A stretch of DNA of 64,000 nt from Compostimonas suwonensis (GTDB taxonomy: Bacteria > Actinomycetota > Actinomycetes > Actinomycetales > Microbacteriaceae), in contig NZ_PGFB01000002.1 of NCBI RefSeq assembly GCF_002797855.1, positions 1-64,000 on the forward strand, written 5' to 3'. Positions 7,198 to 15,368 of the stretch are shown piece after piece. Under the pieces are notes generated by a model. The model was not told the DNA's origin, made no database searches, and saw only the letters and a program-made list of their open reading frames with translations. Each line of letters begins with the position of its first letter. Position 1 is the stretch's first letter. Both the position numbers and the translations under genes were made by a program.

Positions 7198-10100
7198 GTG
7201 ACGATGATTCTGCTCGGCACAGACACCGGCCCTGCTGTCGTCTACTCGGCGAGCGATCTGGTCGCGGCCTCGAGGTGCGAGTGGGCGGTCGTACGCAGGC
7301 TCGACGCACGGCTGGGCCGGATCGAGCAGCCGCCCACCGCCGAGGACGACATGCTCGCGCGAACGGGCGCGCTCGGCGACGCCCACGAGCGGCGGATGCT
7401 CGAGCGGCTACGCGAGACGTGCGACGTCGTCGAGATCGAGCGCCCGCAGCTCGACGAGATCACGACGGCGACGGAGGCGACCACGGCCGCCCTCGCCGAG
7501 GGAGCGGGCGTCGTCTTCCAGGGGGCCTTCTTCGACGGCCGCTTCCTCGGCTACGCCGACTTCCTCATCCGCGGCGGCGACGGCCGCTACGAGGTCTACG
7601 ACACCAAGCTCGCACGCTCGGCCAAGATCACGGCGCTCCTGCAGCTCGCCGCCTACGCGGAGCAGCTGCAGGCGCTCGGCGTGCCCACCGGGGAGCAGGT
7701 GCACCTCGTGCTCGGCGACGGGCGCACGAGCACGCACCGCCTGCGCGACATCCTGCCGGTGTACCGCCGGCGCCGGGCGCGTCTCGAGCGGATCCTCGAC
7801 GAACGGCTCGCCGACGACGCGGCGAGCGAATGGGGCGACCCCCGGTACACGGCGTGCGGGCGCTGCGAGGTGTGCGAGGAGCAGGTGCAGCTGCACCGCG
7901 ACGTGCTGCTCGTCGCCGGTCTCAGCCTCGTGCAGAGGGCGAAGCTGCGGGCGGCCGGCATCATGACGATCGAGCAGCTGGCGGGCGCGGCGCCCCGCGC
8001 GCCATCCGACGCGGCATCATCCCTCACGCCCGTCGCGGTGCCCGGCATGGCGGCGGCGACGTTCGCGGCGCTGAGCGAGCAGGCCCGCTTGCAGATCGCG
8101 CCCGTCGACGCGCGGCATCCGCTGGCCTGGGCCGTCGTGAGCCCGCGTGCGCTCTCGGCGCTGCCGGCGCCCGACGAGGGGGACATCTTCTTCGATTTCG
8201 AGGGCGACCCGCTGTACCAGCAGGGCGAGTCCTGGGGCCTCGACTACCTGTTCGGGCTCGTCGACGCCCGCGGCCGGTTCCGCGCCTTCTGGGCCCACGA
8301 CCTCGCCGAGGAGCGCCAGGCGCTCATCGACTTCCTCGCCTATCTGGCCGAGCGGCGCGCGCGGTTCCCGGCCATGCACGTCTACCACTACGCGAGCTAC
8401 GAGCGCACCCATCTGCTCACCCTCGCCGCCCGGCACGGCGTGGGCGAGGAGGCGGTCGACGATCTGCTGCGCAACCACGTGCTCGTCGACCTCTACCCGA
8501 TCGTGCGGCAGGGCCTGCGCATCGGCAGCCGCAGCTACTCGCTCAAGAAGCTCGAGCCCCTCTACATGGGCTCGCAGCTGCGCTCGGGGGTCGCCAACGC
8601 CGCCGACTCGATCACCGAGTACGTGCGGTCGCGTGAGCTGCTCGCCCAGGGCGACGCGGATGCCGCGGCATCCGTTCTCGCGCAGATCGCCGACTACAAC
8701 GCCTACGACTGCCTCTCGACCCTGCGCCTGCGCGACTGGCTGTTCGAGCGCGCCGCCGAGAACGCCGTGAGCCTGGCCGGGGCCGACGAGCTGACCCTTC
8801 CGGTGCCGATCGCGGAGCCGGACCCCGTCTATCTGGCGCTGACCGCGCAGCTCGCGGCGGTGCCGCCGGGGGAGCGCACGGCCGATCAGACGGCCCTCGC
8901 GCTCGCCTCGGCGGCGATCGACTACCACCGGCGGGAGGGCAAGAGCTTCTGGTGGGATCACTTCGCCCGGCTGCGCGATCCCATCGAGGAGTGGGCCGAC
9001 ACCCGCGACGTCTTCGTGATCGACCGGGCCGAGGTGCTGCGCGACTGGGCCGTCGAGCCCGGCAAACGCACGGCCTCGCGGGTTCTCCGGGTCGAGGGCA
9101 CGGCGGCGCCCGGCAGCTCGTTCGGGGCCGGCGCCTCGCCGTTCGTGCTCTACGACCCGCCGTTCCCGCCGATCGAGCAGAACAGCGAGCCGGGCGCACG
9201 ACGCGCCCACGATCGCGCGACGCTCGTGCAGGACGACGACGGGAACTGGCTGCTCACCGAGCGTCTCAAGCGGGATGCCGCACCCTACGACCAGCATCCG
9301 GTCGCCGTCACCCCGGGCAAGCCGCCGCCCGCCGGATCCCAGATCGGCGCGATCGGCGAATGGGGCCGCCGGGTGCTCGACGCGCTGCCCGGGATGCTGC
9401 CGGACGCCGCCCTCGACATCCTGCGCCGCGAGCCTCCGCGGGGTGGGCTCGTCGCGGTGGGCTCGTCGGTCGGCGACGCCATCCGCGACTCGCTGCTGCG
9501 CATCGACCACTCCTATCTCGCTGTCCAGGGCCCGCCCGGCACGGGCAAGACGTACACGGGCTCACGCGTGATCGCGGAGCTCGTCAACGATCACGGCTGG
9601 AAGGTCGGGGTCGTCGCGCAGTCGCACGCGACCGTCGAGAACATGCTCGAGGCGATCGTCGACGCGGGGGTCGACGCGCGTTCGGTCGGCAAGAAGCCGA
9701 AAGACGGCGACACGCGCACGAGGCCGTGGCAGAGGCTCGACGGCGCGGGCACCGCGGGCTTCCTCGCCCGGCCCGGCGGGCGCGTCATCGGCGGCACGGC
9801 CTGGACCTTCAGCAACGCCGGCACGGTTCCCCGAGAATCGCTCGACCTGCTCGTCATCGACGAGGCCGGGCAGTTCTCGCTCGCCGCCACGATCGCGGCG
9901 GCCGTCTCGGCGAGACGGCTGCTGCTGCTCGGCGATCCGCAGCAGCTGCCGCAGGTGAGCCAGGGCACTCATCCCGAGCCCGTCGACGTCTCGGCGCTCG
10001 GCTGGCTCTCGCACGGTCACGACGTGCTGCCCGCGGAGCTCGGCTACTTCCTCGAGACGAGCTGGCGGATGCATCCCGCCGTCTGCGAGCCCGTCTCCCA

Positions 10101-10683
10101 GCTCTCGTACGAGGGCGCGCTGCGCTCGCACCCCTCCGACCGGCGTCTCGACGGCGTCGAGCCGGGGCTGCACACCGTGCCCGTCCCGCACGTCGCCAAC
10201 TCGACGTCGTCGATCGACGAGGCGGATGCCGTCGTCGCGATCGTCGCGGAGGTGCTGGGCCGCGAGTGGTCGTCGAAGGGCTCGACCGCACCTCTCGGCA
10301 CCGACGGCGTCATCGTCGTCGCCCCCTACAACGCGCAGGTCGAGCTCATCCGCTCGCGGCTGGCCGCGGCCGGCTACGGCGAGGTCGCGGTCGGAACGGT
10401 CGACAGGTTCCAGGGGCGGGAGGCGGCGATCGCGATCGTCTCGCTCGCCGCCTCGTCGGCCGCGGAGGTCCCTCGGGGCATCGAGTTCCTGCTGCTGGCC
10501 AATCGGCTCAACGTCGCGATCTCGCGGGCGCAGTGGGCGGCCTACCTCGTCTACTCGCCGTTCCTCACCGACTACCTGCCCACCTCGATCGGCGCGCTCG
10601 CGCAGTTGAGCGCCTTCCTCCGGCTCGTCGAGGGCGGCGAGGGCGGGGGCGCCGGCGGGGGCGAGGTCGGCCCGGGCGGGTGA
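7198..10683 (+). CDS. TM0106-type RecB-like nuclease fused to a superfamily 1 helicase
   Basis: A 1161-residue protein. The N-terminal part has RecB/Cas4-like nuclease marks (GYADFLI, YEVYDTKLARS, LLQLAAYAEQL) and a cysteine cluster CGRCEVC (about residues 221-227) that could hold metal or an Fe-S cluster. A middle RNase H-like region follows (DIFFDFEGDPLYQQGE, YHYASYERTHL). The C-terminal half is a Dna2/Upf1-type helicase: Walker [13 protein letters not shown], Walker B LLVIDEAGQFS, LLGDPQQLPQVSQG, VAPYNAQVELI, VGTVDRFQGREA and NVAISRAQW. It probably unwinds and cuts DNA in repair or defence against foreign DNA; the exact job is not established for this family. GTG 7198 is very close to AGGGGG; the ATG at 7204 may be the true start. 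Confidence 0.9.
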   Translation: MTMILLGTDTGPAVVYSASDLVAASRCEWAVVRRLDARLGRIEQPPTAEDDMLARTGALGDAHERRMLERLRETCDVVEIERPQLDEITTATEATTAALAEGAGVVFQGAFFDGRFLGYADFLIRGGDGRYEVYDTKLARSAKITALLQLAAYAEQLQALGVPTGEQVHLVLGDGRTSTHRLRDILPVYRRRRARLERILDERLADDAASEWGDPRYTACGRCEVCEEQVQLHRDVLLVAGLSLVQRAKLRAAGIMTIEQLAGAAPRAPSDAASSLTPVAVPGMAAATFAALSEQARLQIAPVDARHPLAWAVVSPRALSALPAPDEGDIFFDFEGDPLYQQGESWGLDYLFGLVDARGRFRAFWAHDLAEERQALIDFLAYLAERRARFPAMHVYHYASYERTHLLTLAARHGVGEEAVDDLLRNHVLVDLYPIVRQGLRIGSRSYSLKKLEPLYMGSQLRSGVANAADSITEYVRSRELLAQGDADAAASVLAQIADYNAYDCLSTLRLRDWLFERAAENAVSLAGADELTLPVPIAEPDPVYLALTAQLAAVPPGERTADQTALALASAAIDYHRREGKSFWWDHFARLRDPIEEWADTRDVFVIDRAEVLRDWAVEPGKRTASRVLRVEGTAAPGSSFGAGASPFVLYDPPFPPIEQNSEPGARRAHDRATLVQDDDGNWLLTERLKRDAAPYDQHPVAVTPGKPPPAGSQIGAIGEWGRRVLDALPGMLPDAALDILRREPPRGGLVAVGSSVGDAIRDSLLRIDHSYLAVQGPPGTGKTYTGSRVIAELVNDHGWKVGVVAQSHATVENMLEAIVDAGVDARSVGKKPKDGDTRTRPWQRLDGAGTAGFLARPGGRVIGGTAWTFSNAGTVPRESLDLLVIDEAGQFSLAATIAAAVSARRLLLLGDPQQLPQVSQGTHPEPVDVSALGWLSHGHDVLPAELGYFLETSWRMHPAVCEPVSQLSYEGALRSHPSDRRLDGVEPGLHTVPVPHVANSTSSIDEADAVVAIVAEVLGREWSSKGSTAPLGTDGVIVVAPYNAQVELIRSRLAAAGYGEVAVGTVDRFQGREAAIAIVSLAASSAAEVPRGIEFLLLANRLNVAISRAQWAAYLVYSPFLTDYLPTSIGALAQLSAFLRLVEGGEGGGAGGGEVGPGG

Positions 10684-10752
10684 GCAGCACAGAACAGCAC
10701 AAGCACAGAGCAGGTCAGCACAGAGCAGGGCAGAAGCGGCAGAACAGATCTG
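10684..10752 (+). repeat. CAGCACAGA-type low-complexity stretch
   Basis: The intergenic DNA just after the helicase gene is built from degenerate copies of AGCACAGA and AGCAGG-like units on one strand. It has no reading frame of note and looks like a short imperfect tandem repeat. Confidence 0.45.
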
Positions 10753-10793
10753 TGGATCGTGCCCTGAGGCGCACGGCTGTCCACATCTACGCG

Positions 10794-10799
10794 TAACGT
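10794..10799 (+). promoter_or_regulatory. -10 box of the DarT-like gene
   Basis: TAACGT ends 7 bases before the GTG at 10807, the spacing of a leaderless transcript. No clear -35 box is seen. Confidence 0.35.
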
Positions 10800-10806
10800 A
10801 GAGGGT

Positions 10807-11688
10807 GTGACCCTTTTCCGTAGCGGACGGGCGCGTACGGAAGGCTGTGCAGTGGGCGACGAATGTATTCACGGGTTCGAGAACGGGCTCTGCGACTCGT
10901 GTTACCCCAAACCGGCACCGGTGGTCGACGCCCTCGCGGCGGCGCCGCGGGCGAGCCGGGCCCGCTCGACGCGCGCCCCCTCGCTGCGCGCGGGAAGCTC
11001 GTCGCGATCGTCGACGTTGTCCAAGCCGGCGGTCGACGTCGGGGAGCAGCGCATCTACCACATGACCCACATCGACAACCTGCCCGGCATCCTCAGCAGC
11101 GGCAGCCTGTTCTCGCAGGCGGGTCAGGCCGAGGCGTCCCAGCCGGCCATCGACATCTCCTCGGCGCCCAACCGCGTCTCGCGCACCACGATCGTGGTCT
11201 CCGACGACGGCGACAGCGTCGCCTCGTACGTGCCGTTCTTCCTGAGCACCGACGCGACCGTCTGGCAGAACCTGCGCACACGCACGGCCGACCCGCGGCT
11301 GGCGAAGGCCGCGAGCGGTTACGCGGCCACCGAGTTCGTGGTGCTCGTCAGCACGATCAAGGCCGTGGCCGGGGGGATCGTGCACGACGAGTACTCCGGC
11401 CCGGCGATCGCGGTGACCGACGGCGACGCCACGGGGGCCCTCACCCGGTTCGCGACGGCCCCCTACGAGACGCGGCGTATGCTGCAGACCCTGCGCGACG
11501 AGGACGAGGCCACGCGCATCCTCGACGCCGAGTACCTCGTGCACGACGCCTTCCCCGTCGAGCTCGTGACCCTCATCGGCGTCGCGAACGTGAACGTGCG
11601 GCACACCGTGAAGACCATGCTGCAGGCCGCGGCCATGCCGACGAAGCTCGTCGTGCACCCGCCGTGGTTCCAGCCGGCCGAGGTCTGA
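10807..11688 (+). CDS. DarT-like (DUF4433) ADP-ribosyltransferase domain protein with N-terminal Cys motif
   Basis: A 293-residue protein. From about residue 82 it matches the DarT/DUF4433 fold: IYHMTHIDNLPGILSSGSLF (NAD-binding Tyr/His region, residues 83-102), SYVPFFLSTDATVWQNL, and ILDAEYLVHDAFPVELV, whose Glu (about 242) aligns with the catalytic Glu of DarT enzymes. Those modify thymidine in single-stranded DNA. Ahead of it is a short putative metal-binding motif, CIHGFENGLCDSC (Cys-x-His...Cys-x-x-Cys), then a basic disordered linker. The usual partner, the macrodomain antitoxin DarG, is not next to it on either side. Starts: GTG 10807 fits a leaderless -10; GTG 10852 (278 residues) has GGAAGG 7 bases upstream and is equally credible. 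DNA modification is inferred from the fold, not shown. Confidence 0.75.
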   Translation: MTLFRSGRARTEGCAVGDECIHGFENGLCDSCYPKPAPVVDALAAAPRASRARSTRAPSLRAGSSSRSSTLSKPAVDVGEQRIYHMTHIDNLPGILSSGSLFSQAGQAEASQPAIDISSAPNRVSRTTIVVSDDGDSVASYVPFFLSTDATVWQNLRTRTADPRLAKAASGYAATEFVVLVSTIKAVAGGIVHDEYSGPAIAVTDGDATGALTRFATAPYETRRMLQTLRDEDEATRILDAEYLVHDAFPVELVTLIGVANVNVRHTVKTMLQAAAMPTKLVVHPPWFQPAEV

Positions 11689-11738
11689 GCGGCTGCTCGT
11701 GGCCGCCTCCGTGAGCTCGGGGTCGTGAGAGGCCTGCG

Positions 11739-12221
11739 ATGAGCGTGCTCCGCGGCATCCGCAGTCTGGTCTCGGCCTTCTCGCGCACGCGGTTCTTCCG
11801 TCGTGTGGGGCCGGTCGTCATGCCGCCGCTCGAGCGCGGGATGGCCTGGCTCACCCGGGGCCGCGTGCAGATGAGCGGGCTCATCGTGCCGACCCTCGTT
11901 CTCACGACGATCGGCGCGAAGTCGGGGCTCGAGCGCGAGACGACGCTTATGTACTGCCCCGAGGGGCACGGCAGGATGCTCGTCACGGGCAGCAATTTCG
12001 CGCGCGAGGATCATCCCGCCTGGACGGGCAACCTCCTCGCCCACCCCCAGGCGACGGCGACCGTGCACGGACGCCCCGTGCCCGTGCGCGCGACGCTCAT
12101 CGGCGACGAGGAGCGCGAGGAGGTGTGGCGCACGATCGAACGGCAGTGGCCGGGGTATCGCGGGTACGAGCGCTCCTCGGGGCGGACGCTGCGGATCTTC
12201 CGGCTCGAGCCGGTCGCGTAG
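11739..12221 (+). CDS. Ddn-like deazaflavin (F420)-dependent nitroreductase-family protein
   Basis: A 160-residue protein of the Ddn/DUF385 family (nitroreductase family deazaflavin-dependent oxidoreductase). Typical segments are LVLTTIGAKSGLERETTLMY, GSNFAREDHPAWTGNLLAHP and the beta strands ATVHGRPVPVRATL. The N-terminus (MSVLRGIRSLVSAFSRTRFF) is basic and amphipathic, as in membrane-associated members. Family members use reduced F420 on quinones or nitro compounds; the substrate here is unknown. It is separated by 50 bases from the DarT-like gene and converges with recQ. Confidence 0.85.
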   Translation: MSVLRGIRSLVSAFSRTRFFRRVGPVVMPPLERGMAWLTRGRVQMSGLIVPTLVLTTIGAKSGLERETTLMYCPEGHGRMLVTGSNFAREDHPAWTGNLLAHPQATATVHGRPVPVRATLIGDEEREEVWRTIERQWPGYRGYERSSGRTLRIFRLEPVA

Positions 12222-12270
12222 GGCGTAGGGATCGGGGCATCCTCTTGACCCTCTGCGGTCGATCGACCGC

Positions 12271-14409
12271 TCAGGCGCGCAGGGCCAGCACGAAGGGCAG
12301 CACCTCGGAGGCTCCGCCGAGCCGCAGCGCCCGTGACACGACCGTGAGCGTCCACCGGCTGTCGGCGAGGTCGTCGACGAGCAGCACGGGATGGCCGGCG
12401 GGTGTGTCGAGCCCGTCGGCGGCGAACCGCTCCCACACGCTCGCGAGCCGGTAGGCGCTGTTGCCGCCCGGGTCACCGCTCGGGCCGCCGTTCGCGATCG
12501 GCACGGAGCCCAGGTAGGGCAGCCGCCCCGCCCCGGCCAGGCCCCGGGCCACCGACTCCACGAGCAGCGGATGCCGCTGCGACGGCACGCTGGCGACGGC
12601 GACGGGCCGCTCCTGCCAGCCCCACTCGGCGAGCACCCGCACGCACGCGGCGATGAGCGCAGGGCTCGCCGGGGCGTCGACGGCCCCGGGGGCGAAGAGC
12701 TCGCGGAGCGTGCCGCCCCAGCCGAGATCGGTGAGCCGGGCGAGCGCGCGCCCCGCCGACATCCTCTCGCCCGCGGCGATGTTGCCGCGCACGGGGACAC
12801 CCAGCCTCTCCATGCCGCCGGGCCACTGGGCGCGGGGCTCGAGCTCGACGCCGACCCGCTCGAGCGAGGCGGTCGCGGCGACGGCCGCCTGCTCCTCGAT
12901 GCCGTTCGGGTACCAGGGCCCGGCGCAGTTGTCGCATCGGCCGCACGGCACGGCCGTCTCGTCGTCGAGCGCCCGCTGCAGGAACTCCATACGGCAGCCG
13001 GTGCTGCCGGGGCCGAGCCGCTCGTAGTCGAGCATCGCCTGGGCCTCGGCGACCCGCGCTGCGGAGATCCTCGCGTAGCGCTCGGCGTCGTAGCTCCAGG
13101 GCTCGCCGGTCGACACCCAGCCGCCCTGCACCCTCCGCACGGCGCCGTCGACGTCGAGCACCTTGAGCAGCAGCTCGAGGGGGGTGCGCCGCAGGTCGAC
13201 CCGGGCTTCGAGCGCGGGCGTGGAGAGCGGCTCGTCGCTCAGCTCGGCGATGACGGCCTTCGCCTTGCGCTCGTCGGGCATCGAGGCCGTCGCGAAGTAC
13301 GACCAGATCGCCTCGTCTTCGTTGCCCGGCAGCAGCAGCACCTCGGCGTTGGCGGTCGCACGGCCCGCGCGACCGACCTGCTGGTAGTAGGCGACAGGGG
13401 AGGAGGGCGCCCCGAGGTGCAGCACGAAGCCGAGGTCGGGTTTGTCGAAGCCCATTCCGAGTGCGCTCGTGGCGACGAGCGCCTTGACCTCGTTGTTCTT
13501 GAGCCTGCCCTCGAGGGCCTCGCGCTCCGCCGTGTCGGTGCGGCCGGTGTAGGCGTGCACCGCGTGACCGGCCTCGCGCAGCAGCCGGGCGGTGTCCTCG
13601 GCGGCCGAGACGGTGAGCGCGTAGATGATGCCGCTGCCCGGGAGCGAGCTCAGATTGGTCAGGAGCCACGCCAGGCGCGATCCCGAGTCGGGCAGCCGGA
13701 GCACCCCGAGCCGCAGGGACGCCCGGGCGAGCGGGCCGCGGATGGTGACGACCGGCTCGGTCAGCTCGGTCACGGAACCGGCGCCCGGACCCGACGCGGG
13801 ATGAGCGAGCTGCTCCGCGACATCCGCGACGACCCTGCTGTTGGCCGTCGCCGTCGTGGCGAGCACGGGGACTCCCGGCGGCAGGCTCGCCACGAGGTCG
13901 CGCAGCCGACGGTAGTCGGGGCGGAAGTCGTGCCCCCAATCCGAGATGCAGTGGGCCTCGTCGACGACGACGAGCCCCGCACGGCTCACGAGGGTGGGCA
14001 GCTGGTTCTCGCGGAACGCCGGGTTGTTGAGGCGCTCGGGGGAGACGAGCAGGATGTCGACCTCGTCGTCGCGCAGGCTCTCGAGGATCTGCGACCACTC
14101 GTGGGCGTTCGCCGAGTTGATCGCCACGGCCCGCACGCCGGCGCGGGCCGCCGCGGCGACCTGATCGCGCATGAGCGCGAGCAGCGGCGAGACGAGGATC
14201 GTCGGCCCCGCGCCCCGCCGCCTCAGCAGCAGGGTCGCGACGAAGTAGACCGCGGACTTGCCCCACCCGGTGCGCTGCACGACGAGGGCGCGGCGGTGCT
14301 CGTCGACGAGCGTCTCGATGGCCTCGTACTGGCCCTCGTGGAACTCGGCGTCGTCACTGCCGACGAGGCTGCGCAGGACGGCGAGGGCGGAGGTGCGGGT
14401 GTCGGTCAT
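12271..14409 (-). CDS. recQ: RecQ-family DNA helicase with C-terminal phosphoribosyltransferase-like domain
   Basis: A 712-residue protein. Residues about 20-360 form the RecQ helicase core: Walker A QRTGWGKSAVYF (variant of the usual TGGGKS), VSPLLALMRDQV, VVDEAHCISDWGHDFRPDYR, VLATTATANSRV, and TSALGMGFDKPDLGFVLH. The RecQ zinc-binding motif follows (CRMEFLQRALDDE...CGRCDNC). Instead of the usual HRDC end, the last 200 residues close with HPVLLVDDLADSRWTLTVVS, which resembles the PRPP-binding loop of type I phosphoribosyltransferases (compare [13 protein letters not shown] in PyrR here). Unwinding of 3'-tailed DNA is expected; whether the tail is catalytic is unknown. It is divergent from the DUF948 gene. 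Confidence 0.92.
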   Translation of the reverse strand: MTDTRTSALAVLRSLVGSDDAEFHEGQYEAIETLVDEHRRALVVQRTGWGKSAVYFVATLLLRRRGAGPTILVSPLLALMRDQVAAAARAGVRAVAINSANAHEWSQILESLRDDEVDILLVSPERLNNPAFRENQLPTLVSRAGLVVVDEAHCISDWGHDFRPDYRRLRDLVASLPPGVPVLATTATANSRVVADVAEQLAHPASGPGAGSVTELTEPVVTIRGPLARASLRLGVLRLPDSGSRLAWLLTNLSSLPGSGIIYALTVSAAEDTARLLREAGHAVHAYTGRTDTAEREALEGRLKNNEVKALVATSALGMGFDKPDLGFVLHLGAPSSPVAYYQQVGRAGRATANAEVLLLPGNEDEAIWSYFATASMPDERKAKAVIAELSDEPLSTPALEARVDLRRTPLELLLKVLDVDGAVRRVQGGWVSTGEPWSYDAERYARISAARVAEAQAMLDYERLGPGSTGCRMEFLQRALDDETAVPCGRCDNCAGPWYPNGIEEQAAVAATASLERVGVELEPRAQWPGGMERLGVPVRGNIAAGERMSAGRALARLTDLGWGGTLRELFAPGAVDAPASPALIAACVRVLAEWGWQERPVAVASVPSQRHPLLVESVARGLAGAGRLPYLGSVPIANGGPSGDPGGNSAYRLASVWERFAADGLDTPAGHPVLLVDDLADSRWTLTVVSRALRLGGASEVLPFVLALRA

Positions 14410-14478
14410 GCACCCAGCCTGTCAGGTGCCGGCGACACACGCGGCGGCCGAGCGGATGCTGTGGAGGATCCGTGCCCG

Positions 14479-14509
14479 TTGACGCCTGGGGAGGAGGCCG
14501 GGCTAGGCT
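14479..14509 (+). promoter_or_regulatory. Promoter of the DUF948-alaS operon
   Basis: TTGACG (14479-14484) and TAGGCT (14504-14509) with a 19-base spacer fit a housekeeping promoter. The transcript would start about 65 bases before the DUF948 gene. Confidence 0.6.
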
Positions 14510-14580
14510 TGTCGAGGCGCGAACGACGCGCGGTCCGCATCCGGCGGCCGACGCATGCCAACGAGGGAATGAAGGTGCCC

Positions 14581-15009
14581 ATGTCGGGTGGAGATATCGC
14601 AGGGCTCATCGCCGCGGGCGTTTTCGCCGTCCTCGTGGCCATCATCGCGGTGCCGCTCCTGAAGCTCGGCCGGGTCTTCGACCAGACGACCGAGGCCATC
14701 AAGGAGACGAGCGAGAACGTCGTGCCGATCCTCGAGGAGAGCGCCACGACGCTCCGCGAGACCAACAAGCAGATCGCGCGCATCGACGCCATCACGAAGA
14801 ACGTCGAGGAGGTCACGGGCAACGTCTCGGCCCTCGTCGCGCTCGTCGCCGCGACCGTCGGCGGCCCGCTCATCAAGCTCGCCGGGTTCAGCGCCGCGGC
14901 CAAGGCCGCCTTCTTCCCGGGATCCCGTCGCTCCCGCAGAGCGGGCGGCGGCGCGGGCGCCCCGGGAACGGGCGGCGGCCGCGCGAGCGGCAGCGGCCCG
15001 CGCGGCTGA
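14581..15009 (+). CDS. DUF948 domain-containing membrane protein
   Basis: A 142-residue protein with one N-terminal membrane segment (about residues 6-27, IAGLIAAGVFAVLVAIIAVP). A long helix of DUF948 type follows (FDQTTEAIKETSENVVPILEES...TNKQIARIDAITKNVEEVT), then a second hydrophobic helix and a basic Gly/Arg-rich tail. DUF948 proteins resemble coiled-coil membrane proteins such as general stress proteins; the function is not defined. ATG 14581 is used because GAAGGTG lies just upstream; an in-frame ATG at 14569 lacks space for a ribosome site. It heads the alaS operon. Confidence 0.8.
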   Translation: MSGGDIAGLIAAGVFAVLVAIIAVPLLKLGRVFDQTTEAIKETSENVVPILEESATTLRETNKQIARIDAITKNVEEVTGNVSALVALVAATVGGPLIKLAGFSAAAKAAFFPGSRRSRRAGGGAGAPGTGGGRASGSGPRG

Positions 15010-15077
15010 AAGAGTTTCCCCTAAACTTGAGGGCAGGGTTCGCGCCGCTTCCCGGCACCCACATCCAGGAGTTGTCC

Positions 15078-15272
15078 ATGAAGAACGTCATTTGGCTCGC
15101 CATCGGTATCGGCATCGGCTTCGTCGTCGCCCACAACGTCAACAAGACACCGCAGGGCGGCCGCTTCTTCGCCGATCTGGATGCCAAGGCGCGCGAGTTC
15201 GGCGCGGCCATCAGCGACGGCTATCGCGCCCGCGAGGCCGAGCTGCGCGACGCCATCGAGAACGCGGACTGA
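15078..15272 (+). CDS. Small membrane protein upstream of alaS
   Basis: A 64-residue protein that starts with a hydrophobic helix (NVIWLAIGIGIGFVVAHNVN) followed by a charged helical tail (FFADLDAKAREFGAAISDGY...). An AGGAG ribosome site lies about 8 bases before the ATG. Small proteins of this kind occur between DUF948 genes and alaS in related actinobacteria. The function is unknown; one membrane pass with a cytoplasmic tail is predicted. Confidence 0.75.
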   Translation: MKNVIWLAIGIGIGFVVAHNVNKTPQGGRFFADLDAKAREFGAAISDGYRAREAELRDAIENAD

Positions 15273-15368
15273 GCCTCCACACCCTTCGGCGGACCGCCGC
15301 CCGGCTCGCCCGGTCGTCTCCCTACGCCCGTCCTCCCCTGCCCACCTCCCTCCACACCATCGGACCTC

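Noticed and set aside
12391-14568. Long plus-strand frame over recQ that runs into DUF948
   Set aside because: It is the antisense shadow of recQ. The real DUF948 protein begins at the ATG near 14581 behind its own promoter and ribosome site.
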